Origin: Lytechinus pictus
Lineage: Eukaryota; Echinodermata; Echinoidea; Temnopleuroida; Toxopneustidae
Assembly: GCF_037042905.1 (NCBI RefSeq)
Contig: NC_087252.1
Coordinates: forward strand, 33,693,965-33,757,964
Direction: 5' to 3'
Length of the DNA: 64,000 nt
The stretch's first letter is position 1; the number at the start of each line of letters is the position of its first letter. The position numbers were made by a program, and so were the translations under genes. The notes under the pieces are model-generated. The model saw nothing but the letters and a program-made list of their open reading frames with translations, had not been told where the DNA came from and did no database searches. Below are positions 1 to 13,300 of the stretch, in pieces.

Positions 1-166
1 ACATTTTTTCTTTTCAGAAATGTATTGAAGCAGCAAAAAACAGAGAAGCCATTGGCTTCCCTAATTCCGAGGATTAATTTATAAAATATCAATAATGGTC
101 TATCCATGCATGTACACATATTCTGTTAATATTTGAATTTAATGAAAAATTATAATCCAATAATAT

Positions 167-833
167 AAACTCCTCAAAGAAGTTTGGAAATCTGACTTTG
201 ATCGATAATCCATCCTCGGACTATACCAATGTGTAATTAATATCAATGAATAGACCATTTGATTTTCTTTAAAATGATAACCTACATGATATGATTATGG
301 TTCACATGGAGGTGCAGTGCCTTGAAATGTGGGATAAGGTCAAAATTCAAAAGTTGCAAAATGACACAATATTGAAAGTCACTGTTCTTTTTTTATTTAT
401 GATGAGTGGGTTTCTCATCGGTTTCTTTTGATTGTTTTCATGCACCTTAACATCAACATTAACATGGAATCAAACACACCTCTGCACAAGCAAACACATA
501 ACAAACAAACAAACATAGGTATTTCAAACCACGACTCAAACCATGTTATCTCACAGTACCATTACAACAGAAGCAGGGGCTAGATTTGACTGGATTTTTA
601 TCTGTATTGACACAGAAAAAAGAATCATGTTCTGTATTGACCCTTCATGACTATTTCTGCTCGTTTTGCAGCTTTCAATTCAGACCTCATCCAACACTTT
701 TGAATCCTGCTCTTTTTACAATGGCATAATCATAACAAGCATGGTATCATGTAAAATATGCATTGTATAAAATTGGGAGTTGGGAGAAATTAATGGCCAA
801 ACACAGATTTCCAAACCTTTTTTGAGGGATTTA
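167..833. mobile_element. MITE-like element, inverted partner of 63151-63866
   Basis: The left end (ctcctcaaagaagtttgg) is the approximate reverse complement of the right end (ccaaaccttttttgaggg). The whole interval aligns in reverse orientation with the right edge of the window. No coding sequence. The target duplication was not resolved. Confidence 0.6.
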
Positions 834-869
834 TATTGTTCAGTGCATCCAAGAAAAAACTAATTTGGC

Positions 870-1470
870 ATCCAAGAAAAAACTAATTTGGCCGGGGGGG
901 GGGGGTATCTGAATTTCAAAAAGAAAATCACATGTCTAAAAAGTTCAATATCTGCTCTTTTATTTGATACCTTAATCACAAAAAAATAGTCAAGAAGTTT
1001 CATTAAATAAACGTGTTTTCACCGGTTTCCCACAGAAGCTATCACATAGTTAAAAAAGACTGAATGCATGGCTGATCGTCAACAAAACGGAGTGTCGAGT
1101 GAGTTTAAACGCTAGCCTGTAAACCCTCTTCATTTTATGAAATTATTTAAATTCAAGCCTTATTTAAAATAACCAGAACTTTGTTATTTCTTGACCATTT
1201 TCTGTAATTGAAGTATCAAATTACAGAACAGATATTAAACTTTTTAAAAACGTGCTTTTCTTTTTGAAACCCAGATAGAGCCCGCCAAATGACTTTTGGG
1301 TATCCCCTTTTCAAATTGTTTTGCTCACTCATGCGTGAATGAGAAATAATCGAAGTAATTTTAGATGAAAGAGGAGATTTACAATGATAGGTCATTTGTC
1401 TATTGTATTTGTGATTAAGTTATTATAAATCATCGATAAATCTCGGTTTCGTTTTTTCTGGGACGCACTG
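870..1470. mobile_element. Truncated mariner-type MITE (family M, copy 1)
   Basis: The interval matches 20443-21239 and ends in the same terminus (gggacgcactg). The left end is missing; the homology starts inside the family, next to a short tandem duplication of catccaagaaaaaactaatt at about 847-890. Confidence 0.6.
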
Positions 1471-2306
1471 CACAAACAATATTGCAGGTTATATTAAATA
1501 CTTACAGCTAAAGAAATTACAAAAGTCCTTGATTTGCCGATGTGGTTGGGAAATTATAGAGAATTCATTTGAATATTGATATCATAGAAACTTTATATAG
1601 ATATCTATTCATAAATTAGGAATTATGTTGTAATGGATGAAATTGTACTAGAAAGACTGAGAAAAACAATTATAGTATACAGTACCTGACTCATTATCAA
1701 TATTCATGAAAACTATAGGGCAATACATTTTAAATGTCCAGCTCAGATGTCAAATATGGGTAATAATAAATTATATTTATGTTATTAATATACACATATT
1801 CTTCACTCTCTATGATGATTAAGTATTTATTGAATATTGATATCTGACTTCGGCATCAATTGAAAAATACATGAAGAGCATGACAGTAAGAAAGTGAGTA
1901 TTCATTTTTAAAGTAAACCTAATAGGAGAAGGATCTGGTCTTTGTCTGAATGATTTTCACACTAAACTTAAAGAAATACAATGGAATTATAAGATTTTGT
2001 ATATATCAAACACAAGTATCAAAAGACTCACTTAGATTCTCAGTCTGTAGCGTCTAATGTCTAGATAATAAATTTGTAAGGAAAATGCTCAAGAGCATAT
2101 TTAAAGGACAAATAAAAACTGTACAGTACATTACAAAGAGAGGATGCGAAATAAAACAATCTAAATTTCAATGCTTAAAAAAGTCAATGACCGCTATTAT
2201 ATTTAGTGACATTGGAATGATGATAGGAGTACAAGTCACATTATCGACCCTTTCCCAAAAGTTCAGACTGGCATAACAGAGTATACATTTATATTAAAAA
2301 TGCAAT
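1471..2306. other. AT-rich flank with no recognised feature
   Basis: No exon, RNA gene or repeat structure was recognised. The 63-codon open frame at 2085 has no family resemblance that I can see. Confidence 0.4.
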
Positions 2307-2560
2307 CTGCACAGTGACAGAATACCTGTTCTTCCGGTTAAGGAGGTACAGGGCTTGTTCCCCAACAGGACTCCTAATGTAGACGTGAGTCCTATCGATG
2401 GCACATATGACAACAGGTAGAGGTTCACTACATTCTGTATTCCTCCTCAGATCACCCTCAAGCATGTTGATGAGATGGAGTGCAGTGATACCGCATTCGA
2501 AAGGCTTCATCCATGTACAACTCAAAAGGAATCCAGTCAGGGTCTGGGCCAATTGGCTAT
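2307..2560 (-). pseudogene. HARBI1/PIF-Harbinger-like transposase fragment
   Basis: On the minus strand the translation includes PLPVVICAIDRTHVYIRSPV and then YLLNRKNRYSVTVQ, matching the start of the DDE_Tnp_4 nuclease of Harbinger transposases (family pattern G-AIDG-TH-I-I-P ... Y-NRK-x-x-S-NVQ). The first catalytic Asp is kept but the following Gly is Arg. A possible acceptor (tatacacag) precedes it. The remaining catalytic residues are absent, so this is a fragment. Confidence 0.6.
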
Positions 2561-4084
2561 CTGTGTATACATGAAAAAGAATTAGAGAAGATAAACATGG
2601 AAAAAAAAACAGTAATTCAAGATTCCCTGAACAATAAGTAAGGTTTGCAAACATTCAGCCCCCCCCCTAGTCTTCTTAGGTAACATACGGAAATAGCCCA
2701 GTCTATTCAGGATTAGGTTTGTTTTTTCTTTTCCTAATTTTTTTACATTAATATACACTGTATGCATTGCATACATCAAGTCACATGTTTCAAATAATCT
2801 GCTGCTTTAATTGCCGTACTCCTTTCATTCATTTTGACTCCATCCATTTTTTATATCTTAGATGAAAATTGTCACTGCTTGTGCAAGTAGGAATGAAAAT
2901 TTGCCATGTTGGTTTCATCACCAGTGCTTCAACCAACATCACCTTCATATTTAGAAACAAGTCATAATTTGTCAGTTATAAAAAAGGGTAATATTTTGCA
3001 ATAAGCACTGCATCAGTTTATTGTTCAATCGAAACAAAAGCTTACCTCTCCGAGCCTGTTGACATGATCAAGATGCATTAAATGAGCATGGTGATTTTCT
3101 GCCATTTTTGTTCTGCATAGAAAATGAAATTGACATAGGCCTAGGGTTAAGTTTCAATGGCAAAGAAAATAGTCATAAGAAAGATGAGCATGAGACTAGA
3201 ATGAGATTCAGACATTGAGATTACAGTTTGACAAAATTCTCTCAAATCTGTATTCTGAAAATTGTCCCATCTTTGCTAAAATAAAAATACATGACTGCTC
3301 TCCCAAATTCATTTTTTTGAAACGATTCATCATCTCAAATGAAATCTTTAAAATTGCTGAAAAGACTAGCCTGGAGAGTAGTAATCAGTCTAGGCCTACG
3401 TAGTCATAGCCGGCCCGTAGGCATACTCATGACTATCGTGACCATGGATAGTACTAACTGAAATTCTGTCAGTTCTGAATCTGATTATCATTCTGACAAA
3501 TCTGAGAGTGAGATTTGAGTGCACCGTAGACGTAGTACCGGTATAGTACGGTACCAGTACTAATACAACTTGACTGATTTTTACTCTCCAGGAGCCTTCA
3601 GGCGTGCAGGCTAGAGTAGGATAGACCATGTAGATCTAAGAAAATCCAGCGACAGGGTCAGGAGGAATAGAAATTTAGGAAGAACCGAGTGAAAAGAGGA
3701 AAAAGTCAAGGGTCTAATCGTCTAACATCAACGAGAACGTCCAGCCATGTCACAGTCAGAGCTCGCGAAAGACAAACACAGAAATGTACTTATGGGGCTA
3801 CACAGAACCATTTCCGCGAGAAATCTTTTCACTAACTCGATTCTCATTACCGTATCCATTTATGACATAAATTCGGATATTACTTCACAAATCAATGCAT
3901 AAAAAGTTACAAAAAATATGTCAAATTGCTCACAATTTCCACGGAGCTCGGTCAAGCATGTATTTTCTCCACCACTTTCACGTCCAGTCTTCCACTTTGA
4001 ATTTTGCTGCCAAATCATCGCCCAGCGGTTGTTGTCTGCACAAAAATGTACCCAAATGCTGCGTTGTGATTGGCCAATGCGCCT
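2561..4084. other. Flank with no recognised feature
   Basis: Nothing recognised apart from GTAC-rich sequence near 3530-3560 (cgtagtaccggtatagtacg). Confidence 0.35.
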
Positions 4085-4290
4085 AAAATCCACGGATTCT
4101 GTGGAGTCCACTGTTTCAGACCACCCCAAACAGTTGACTCGAAATCGTGACGTAATAGACTCGATTGAATCCGTGGATTCGGTCGAGTCCACCTTTGTGA
4201 ATCACAAAAGCGAATCCGTGGACTGTGGATCCTGCAAAATCCGTGGATTCATCCGTGGATTTTGCAGAATCCACCCTTGTGAATTCGGGC
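4085..4290. repeat. Cluster of repeated AATCCGTGGATTC-type motifs
   Basis: At least six direct or inverted copies of tccgtggattc / aatccacgg and gtcgagtccac occur in about 200 bp, ending at tgtgaattcgggcc. The arrangement looks like a small foldback repeat. It is responsible for the misleading Ser/Asp-rich open frames on both strands here. Confidence 0.45.
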
Positions 4291-6542
4291 CATTGTTTCT
4301 GCTCTATAGCAAACCTCTTTCATTGTTTCGTAACCACTTGGAAATAAAAAAATAGATTTTCCTCTAACAGCTACATATAAAGAAGTGCTGGCTCAGCAAA
4401 GCCTACCCCCTCATCTCCCCACCCATTTTGCTTATTTCCACTCTTTATTAAAACAAAACCGCAGCTTTTGACCCCCCCCCATTCAGGCAAAGGGCATTTC
4501 TGCTACATGGTTAAGTCATTTTTATTAGTTGAAACCACTTAAAGATGAACAGGTTTCGGCTATAGGTGCATCGACCCCTCCCCTCTTCAACGGCTCCAAA
4601 TTGACAGATTTTCCCCTAAATTTGCAAATTACGGAAAATGGGTGAGTGCCTTCGGTAGTTCAATAGTAGTATAATAGGATGTGGCAGGTCTAATAGCTAC
4701 ATCTCATTTTTCTCTTGAACTCTGAGATCGAGTAGGCAGAAAATGTCTTTAGTTTGGTGTACAACGTCAAGTGACTAGCATATGATAGTTTCCTTGCCTA
4801 GACTCTTTCATGATAAACAATAAATACAGTCAAATCAGAATCGAATTTATGCATTTAATGTTAATAGTAACAATGTTCTTGTAGTATAAATCTTTGCTTA
4901 CTGATATGTATCATGTTTATGATATAGCTATAATTTGATGAGGTCAATGTATACATAGTATCGAGTCCGGAATCGATATGGTTTGCAATTGGGTCTGAGT
5001 ACATAGTACGTAGTACTGCTACGTAAACTAAATGAGCTAATATGACCAAAACTAACCATTATGTTTATGCAAATTAGAACACTTTCCCCTATTCGGATTT
5101 TCTGGGACTTTTAGTATGGTCTTCTATGGACCTCAAAGAAATGTTCTGCATTGAAATAAATTCTGTTGCAATTTGTTACAAGTAAAAGTTAAAATGACTG
5201 GACTACTCTGCAAGGTCACACTCACCATGTGGCAATCTCTTCAAATTACCCGCGCCTGTTGTTTTGATAACACTAGTCAACCAATCAGTGGCGAAGACGC
5301 GTTGTTAGCGTACCAGAACGCTCACATTAGGGACAGTCACACCTTTCACGGGCGACCACTGCTAGACGCATTGTTTCCACACAGACATCTAAAAGTAGAC
5401 CAACTGGTATCGATAAACTCACAGAAGCTTAGTCGAATTCCTAATAATCTAACAATAAAAGGCTTAGCAGAAGCTAACAGTGGCGCTAATGTTAATACAA
5501 ATCACTACCAGTGCCATGGGCACCAATAGTGATGATGTTAGTGAATAATTTCTCTCTTTAAAACTTGTCTCCCTTTCTTATACCAAGTAATTTATAATAT
5601 ACCTCGACCGAATAAAAGGGGTATTCTGGGCCCAACAATATATGAATAAATTGAGTAAAATTAGATGAGCAAATTGCTGAAAATTCATCAAAATCTGATA
5701 AAAAATAACAAAATTCTTGACTATTAAAAATTAAACACTTTTTTGCAACTGATATTACTGAGCAGCATGTGGCCATGAATATGCAATAAATGGAACGATG
5801 TAATGCCATATCCTCTAGCTCTTTCCCCTTTTTCTGATTTTATTGAAAGTTTGAAATGAACTCGTAATTGTCTTAAATGTATGTAGGTCGCCCGAGTAAC
5901 AAAATGATGATCTTTGAAGCAATATTCTGTGTGGACAAAATTTAAACCCAATTTTGTATGATATAACAGACCCTCATTGTATATTTCTGGAGACATGAAT
6001 GTAAATTTCAGCGAAATAGGGCCTAATGCAAAATTTTAAGAAACCATATTTTTTTCCTACTCATTTCCAATTTTTATCAATTTGTCAGTGTTTTGCTTGT
6101 CTCACTTTACTGTTCTAACCGTATTATTTTCTTCAGCCTGGAGTACCCTTTTAGGAATAGGTATATAGCGGGGGGGGGGGGGGTGCTGATTAGTGCCAAG
6201 ATAAATGATCCTTTTCAAAGATTGTTTTCTTCCAAGATATATCATTTATTTAGATGTGTGAAGACATTTTTTATGAATAGACCCTACATTAGAAAGAAGA
6301 AAAATAGCTGATGAAATTTATCGCATGATAACTTTTTATTGGCAAGTACTCTATAATGAGCATGATGAGTGAAGTCTGCGAAGAGCATTTGCAAACAAAA
6401 GAAACTGATGAAAAGTGGGATTGCATTTTTTTGTACAGAATCTCCATCGTAATATCATAATAGTCAAATTTTTTAAATATTTTTAAGCTTATTCGATATT
6501 TTAAGAATTAAATTAGTAATACTACCTGCTGCCATTTCATGT
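4291..6542. other. Flank with unresolved repeat remnants
   Basis: No exon recognised. The stretch 5590-6160 contains phrases typical of family N below (gaaaattcatcaaaatctga) bounded by ggggtattctgggccc and gcctggagtaccctttt, suggesting an old MITE. A poly-G tract lies at about 6171-6183. Confidence 0.35.
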
Positions 6543-7322
6543 TTAACCCTAAATCTCCCGGGGTATTTTGATTCTTGTCATTCCCGGGGAGGGGGGGAGG
6601 GCATTATGGCTCCCCCTTAAGATCTCAGCCGCGGATCGCGCAATCACAACGAAAATTTGCATGATGGTAGAGAATGACGTAATCTACGTAGTTGCATTGG
6701 TGAATTGCACTGAATTCATAGATTTTTATTTTATATGAATTAATTATGCTAATTTATTCATGAAATCATACTTTTTGCTCTGAGTCACTAATTAAAGCTC
6801 CTAGAATGCTATTTTTGGTGAAAAATATTCTTTATAGCATTCCTAACAATTGTGAATGAAACTAATTCTGATACCAAGACCAATTTCTTATGTATTTTAT
6901 TTTTATTTTTTTAATTTCTTATGTATTTCTTTGTTTTTTACTTTTTTTTTTTTTTTTTTTTTTTCGATGGAAATCGTTCCAGACTTAATTCTGATCATAA
7001 ACAAGGCAAAATTAATTAATTTTAATCAGTAAAAGTAGAAATAATGATACATTTATGAATTTTGGCTAAATACACAATTTGCATTGGATTTGTACATGAA
7101 ATCACGTTTATGAGCAATTTTGGGTCTGACATGCACTTACATAATGTTGCATAATGTCGTAACTGCATACCCGGGCGTCACAAATTTTGTCTCAAAATTT
7201 GCGCGAGACTTGAAAATATAAAGTCAGTGAGCGGCGAGGTAAATTTTTTTTGCGTAGCAGATATATCGCGAAAATTGTCGAGGGGGGGGGCATTATGCCC
7301 CCCCCCCCGGAGAATTAAGGTT
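6543..7322. mobile_element. Foldback repeat bounded by TTAACCCTAA ends
   Basis: The left end (ttaaccctaaatctcccggg) and right end (ccggagaattaaggttaa) are imperfect reverse complements, and both carry an inward block reading gggcattatg(g/c). The interior is noncoding, with a long poly-T tract at about 6942-6964. Confidence 0.5.
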
Positions 7323-8391
7323 AAAATGTAATAGTAATTAAATTTTGCCTAACTCTAATCCTCTAACAACAGGTTTTTCTACCTTCTTCGCGGTAATTCC
7401 ACCCATGTTGTTAAGAGCTGATTTGTTAATGGATAATACTATACAGATTGTGATGTCAAGCGTTAATCTCAGATGTAAATAATGCATTATAGCCATCGCG
7501 GCGAGATTACCGGTTGTAACAGGGACCCTTTGTTAGCGCAGTGTTAGTGAAATGTTACGTTAACAGCGGCTAACAGCGTTTCTGTGCGGCCGATACAGAA
7601 CTCTGGATTTTATGCTACTCAGAAATATCAGAAATCTCGTCATGGATCTTGATGGAAAAAGCTGGCTGTTGACCCATCTAAAAGGTGCCACATATCAAAA
7701 GTGACATTGTCAGAAAGTATAGAGTTTGAGCTTTCTGATGATATAAGTAGTATCTGTGTCCAAAACATTAAAAAATGCGGAATTTGAAAGAGAAAAAGAA
7801 GGGGAAAGAAAATTATGTTTGAAGAATCTTTTCAGTCCTGAAATTCACTTATTTATCAAAATATTTTATTGAAAAAAATAACCAATATGAAAGATAAAAG
7901 TTTACTTTTAATATGAAGGATTAATGTTTACTATTTCCTATCGTGCAAATATAATTCCTTTTTTAAAGTAGTTATATTTTTTGAGAAAAAAAGTCTCACA
8001 TTTCGCGAGATTTTGTATGGATATGAACTCAGCCACAAGAGGACTTGGATAAATCTTGCTCATTTGCTCATTAACACAGGGACCTCCAGACTGACTGATT
8101 GAAAATGCCAGTCATTCAGTCAGAAAGAACAGTCCTCACTTAATAATTACAAGTGTTTATAACAGTTCAATAAGCGATGGGCCCTTGTAACAATAAACTT
8201 CTGCTCCCTTTTTTCAGTCACACCCGTACTCGACTCTATAAAAAAAAGAACTTATGCTAGTCAAAGATTTAGAAGATCTTGTCAAAACTTTCCCCAAATG
8301 GCTAAAATGTTGGGTCAATAAAACTTTTATTTTGAAAACGGCTCAAAACTTTTCCCTGGATAAACTAACCAATCCTCTTGAATCCTAACAG
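7323..8391. other. Flank before the first ankyrin exon
   Basis: No upstream coding exon or promoter was recognised. Repeat-like gttagcg/gctaac phrases occur near 7530-7580; similar phrases recur near 13660-13700. Confidence 0.35.
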
Positions 8392-8571
8392 ATTTTAAAG
8401 GATATTCATCTTGCTATACAAAATGGTCAAACCACCACGATTGAGAACTTAGTGTCTCAAGGAGCTGATCTCAATGTCCAGTCAGCTGACGGTCAGATGT
8501 GTCTCCATGAAGCCATTAAACTCTGTTACAAAGCTGGGAGAAATGTAGAAGAAAGTTACACGCTACGAAAG
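8392..8571 (+). CDS. Exon A: ankyrin repeat
   Basis: This 60-codon exon is phase 0 at both ends; the acceptor is ...cctaacag and the donor gtgatt. The peptide contains [20 protein letters not shown] followed by [20 protein letters not shown], which matches the helix-turn-helix and loop of an ankyrin repeat (G-A-D-x-N, DG, L-H-E-A). It ends with a charged helix ([13 protein letters not shown]). The coding start lies upstream and was not found. Confidence 0.8.
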
Positions 8572-9832
8572 GTGATTCATACTTGATTTCTGTCTACACT
8601 TCAGTAAAGATTCAATCATTAGAATGATATGAACCGGGATATCATTTTGCATTATATTTTGAACATTTCTTCCATCTCTCGATGCTTTGTGGAAATTAGA
8701 TTTTGTATGTTTTAGGATAGCTAAAGCTAAATTTGATGGAAGCACTTACATACCACATCATAATTTTTATTGTTGACTACATTGTTTTTACGGTTCAGTT
8801 AAACAGATTCCTTATGCTTCCATGACATTTGCTCCGGTGACAATTGCTCTGCTCTAAATTCCACACACTAATCGAATGACCAACTGAAACCCCGGTCTTA
8901 ACAAAGTCTGCTGTGCAAATCCTTCACTCGAGTAAAGGGTCTGAATTGTAGCCTACTCATGCCTTGTGGTATTTTCGTTTTACTCAAACTTTAACTAAAA
9001 TACAAAAGAAAAATAATGAAAGAAGAATGTGTAATGTATATACATATAATATGTAATTGCATGCCTTTTCGGTTAGTTTGTTTTAAATATCTATTATAAC
9101 GTTTTGGGAAACACTGCAATATGCACAGAAAGCCCGGATGCTTTCCTCAATTAATTCTGTAAATCGGATACTGATGCCAATGTTTTTATGTTGGTCAACG
9201 GTTGAAGAAAGTCTCCTTCTCGGCTGATGATTAGTCGTAGGTGGCTGGAGGAAACGGCCGATGAAAGCACCATGTCGATCTAGTTCATCAGTTACCTAGC
9301 TATTCGAGGAGCAGTTAAAAAATTGAGCTTTTTGTTTTGCCTATAACCATATGCCAAGCTTCATGGGGGTAATTCAAACTCACGGCATAAGAAAAAAAGA
9401 ATTAAAAGAGAGAGAGAGAGAGAAGTGGAGGAAGCACTGATAAAAAAGAAAAAAAGAGAAAAAATATAAATAGTTTTATGTACAAGTTTTTGTTATCGAT
9501 ACAGGATCTGTTTTATTTCTATTTTCATTTGTTTTTTTCTTCTTAAAACTGATCAACGTATATGTGCAAATGGATCGAGATAATATATGGCCTATAAACT
9601 TAGGTCCTACTATATCAATTGTCCGGGTCATCATAGTTGGACTGCTCTTTATTACTTTTAATAACTTTAATTATAGCTAGATACTGTTCTTATACAATTA
9701 CATCTTTATATGGTAATGAGTAACCAAAATTATTATATGTATAGCCTTCAGATAATTGCCTTACCGTATACATGTATTACCTTATACTTAAATGATGAAA
9801 TACGTATGCTTTCAGTTAATGTATATATGGAT

Positions 9833-9922
<90 letters not shown>

Positions 9923-10284
9923 ATATATATATATAATCACAAAAGGTTTAGTAAATGCCGTAAAAATAAAATCGTAGATTTAAAAAGGAGCATAGCTCTA
10001 AAAAATGAAAGGTAAAGTCACACTCTTCGTCAGTGCCCATGATGTGACAAAAAAAGAGAATTCAAAATCCGTTTCTGAAACAGTCGTGAAAAACACGTCT
10101 GTTCATGAGCATACGGATTGTGAAACTCACCTTGTCACATCATGGGCACTGACGAAGAGTGTGACTTTACCTTTCATTTTTGAGAGCTATGCTCCTTTTA
10201 AAATCTACGATTTTATTTTTACGGCATTTACTAAACCTTTTGTGATTATTTTATTCCTTATGCCGAAGCAGACTATTTCTATTT

Positions 10285-10333
<49 letters not shown>

Positions 10334-13300
10334 AAATGCATGTATTCAATTTTTTCCCCAAAACTCACCCAAAATCACTTTCCATCCTACAAGGGCTTGT
10401 CTCCCAATGTAGGTAGGATTTAAAGGCGTCTTGTCTCCGGGAAAGATCGATACTTCACTGACGTTGATGTTCACATCAACGGGACAGACGTATCCCCATA
10501 CTCCGGTACGGGTGTAGGATTGGAGCTGTGATTTTCCTCACTTCTTTTCTCTGTCATCTCTTCCTATGTTCACTTGCATTACTCGTAGGCCTGTATATCT
10601 AACATATTTTGAGAAAAAGCCTTGGTTTTAATTTTTGAGACACACCTACTCGACTTTAAATCCTCGTAGATACCCTAAAAATATATATATATAAAAAATA
10701 AATAATAATAATACTAATAAATATAAAAGAAAAAGAAGAGAATAAAAGGAAAAAAAGAATAAGAAATATATATTTGAAGCTTACTCTATATGAATATTTT
10801 TTTTTTCAAAGAAAACAACGTGAATAATACAATATTTATGATGGCGAAAATAGTCAAATTGACTGGTTGCCAAATAAAAAGAAGAACCCACCACCCCCCC
10901 CCCCCCCTCTGAAGGCCCTCTCGTTTTTTGTATGTGTTAGTCTTTGCGTGGAGACACACTTGTTGATCAAAGTTGCAATCAGGGTCTGTGCCTGCAGACT
11001 AGTTTTAACACTACCCTACTCTCGATTCGTTTATCAGTGGTTGGCTCACATACGCTAGTCTGCAGGAACAGACCCTGATTGAAACTTTGATCAGCAAATG
11101 AGTCTCCACGCAAAGACTAGCACATACAAAACTTGCTGTTTCGAGGGCCTTCAGTAAACAAGGCAACATGAGTAGGCTGCACATTCAGACCCTTTACTCG
11201 AGTGAGGGGTTTGCACAGCAGGCTACACATATACGCATGTAAGCGCGTTATCGGATATGATACGAGATATTATACGATAATTTAGTGTTGTCATAGCAAA
11301 TCAATATAAGTTTCTGTTCAGGATCACGTGACGCAGGATGTTAAATTTTCATTGTTTCCTAGGGCCCGTCTTATAAAGAGTTGCGATTGATCCAATCAAT
11401 CCCCGGAATTAATCGCAAATATGGAAAGCCGGCAAAGTCAAAATATAAAGTGCATGTTTGTCATTAAAAAAAACCTAGATATGAATGTATATCCACAAAT
11501 TCTTTGTTTTCTTGACAATTTGGTGTGTTCGCCTTTGTTTACAAAGTACATTTTGCAAATTTCCTGTAGAAAAAAATATGACACTGATGGATTTCCATAG
11601 AGTTACGATTGACTGGATCAATCGTTACTCTTTGTAAGACGGGGCCCTGAAATATACAAAGTACCAAGATAGAATTGAACCAAAGTTTGGGGTTGATTGT
11701 TGTATACATTTATTCACGACCGCATTACCGACAGCGGAGACTCGAGGGCGGGGGTAACACCCAATCCACGGTTGTAAGATCGATTAGAAAAACAGGCATT
11801 GGTTTACTAGTTTTGTATGATTCAGATTTCAGACGAGTTTTACAATGGAAACCTATCACCCGAAAAGGCTTTGGTGTTTTATTTACTTGACAATGGAGCT
11901 AAGACAGACGTGGAAGATAAGTCAGGGAAATTGCCAATCCACTATGCCAAAGATGAAGTGGTTAGACAGATGATCTTATCGAGGTAATTTTATTTTTTTA
12001 TGAGTAAACCTATAAGCCTATGTCGTGTCAATGGGAACGCCTTTTTCTAATCCATAATTTCTTTCTTTTTAAAGAATTGATATTAATGAGAAAGTGATTA
12101 TGTTAAACACTCAATAATGAAAAAACACATTTAAATACCTAGTTTTGTCTTGAAAGTTCAAAAGTTCAAAACAATGAGGAGAAAATATAGTTCTTAATTT
12201 GTTAGATATACTTCGTGAGTGGTGATATTACAAGATTCTCTGTTCGCTGATGTTTTGTTTCCATCTTCTTATGCATTCCCCCTATCTTTAATAGATATAG
12301 TTTAATTTCTAAGAGCGTAAATGTCAAGGGATCATGAGCCATCAGTGTCAATATTATGTGTTCATACCTATATTTAATGGTTGTTATTGAATTCATGTTT
12401 GATTAATTTTCAGAATGAAATCTCCTGAAGAGGCCCATTATTATCAAGGTAAGATGCACGCAAAACATCACAACCGGTATTGGTGGCTTAGTGGTAGAGT
12501 GTCTGCCTCATTAATAGGAGGCCGTGGGTTCGATCCAAGACTTACAATTTAGACCTCCTGCCTTGTCAGGCTCTCGATGTTTTAGAAAAGGGAAGGGTAA
12601 ATTGTGCAGGGCCCGTTGGGAGAACAGTTCGCAAGACTTGGTAGATAATAATTATTGTTATTATTGTTGTTGTTCTTAATGTTTTCATTATTATTATTGT
12701 TATTACCATTAATAATATTAGTAATGATATTTTTAGATTACTATTAGTATATTTGAATTTATATCCTTTATAACAGACAAAAAAATATGTGTTTGTCTGT
12801 ATGAGCTGTAGGAGCATGTGTGTGTAGGGGGGGGGGGCATCCAAGGTATATCTGCCACCAAACAGTGTTCGTCAAAGGCCATTGCCCTGTGTCAATCACT
12901 AAAGGCTCATTATGCCAGTTTTTTTTTCACTCTTCTTCAACAAATACACAGAAAGCGTGAATAAAGAACGTCACACGGAATCTAAAGTCTCTGCTAACGT
13001 AACTTCAGAGGATGTCACAATGTCCCAGGATGATTCAGATAAGAGGGAGCAGAGTAAGCAAAATGAAACTCAAACCCAACCTGCAGAAAGCGACGAAGGT
13101 CATACTGATGAAGAATATGACTTGATTCAAATTGAGAAGCATGGCATTACTGTCAGAATTTCCAAATATGAAATCTACAGTGCAAACGAAATCACTGTGG
13201 AAGTGATTGAAGAGGTCCCACCTGAGCTAAAGCTGAAGGAAACAGAAGCCATCATTGCGGTTGGATTGAAGATGTCGCCTTCTGACGCAATATTTGACAG

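Noticed and set aside
5173-5529. A 118-codon open frame as a gene
   Set aside because: No known domain, no splice context, and the sequence contains gttagcg/gctaac phrases that recur in repeats elsewhere in the window.
9792-10412. Tyr/Ile-rich and hydrophobic open frames
   Set aside because: They are translations of TA microsatellite and of a palindromic MITE.
12912-12951. Met codon at 12912 as the start of separate ZU5 genes
   Set aside because: The upstream residues ([13 protein letters not shown]) are the polypyrimidine tract and acceptor region of exon D. The splice phase from exon C fits exactly, and all cassettes share this layout.
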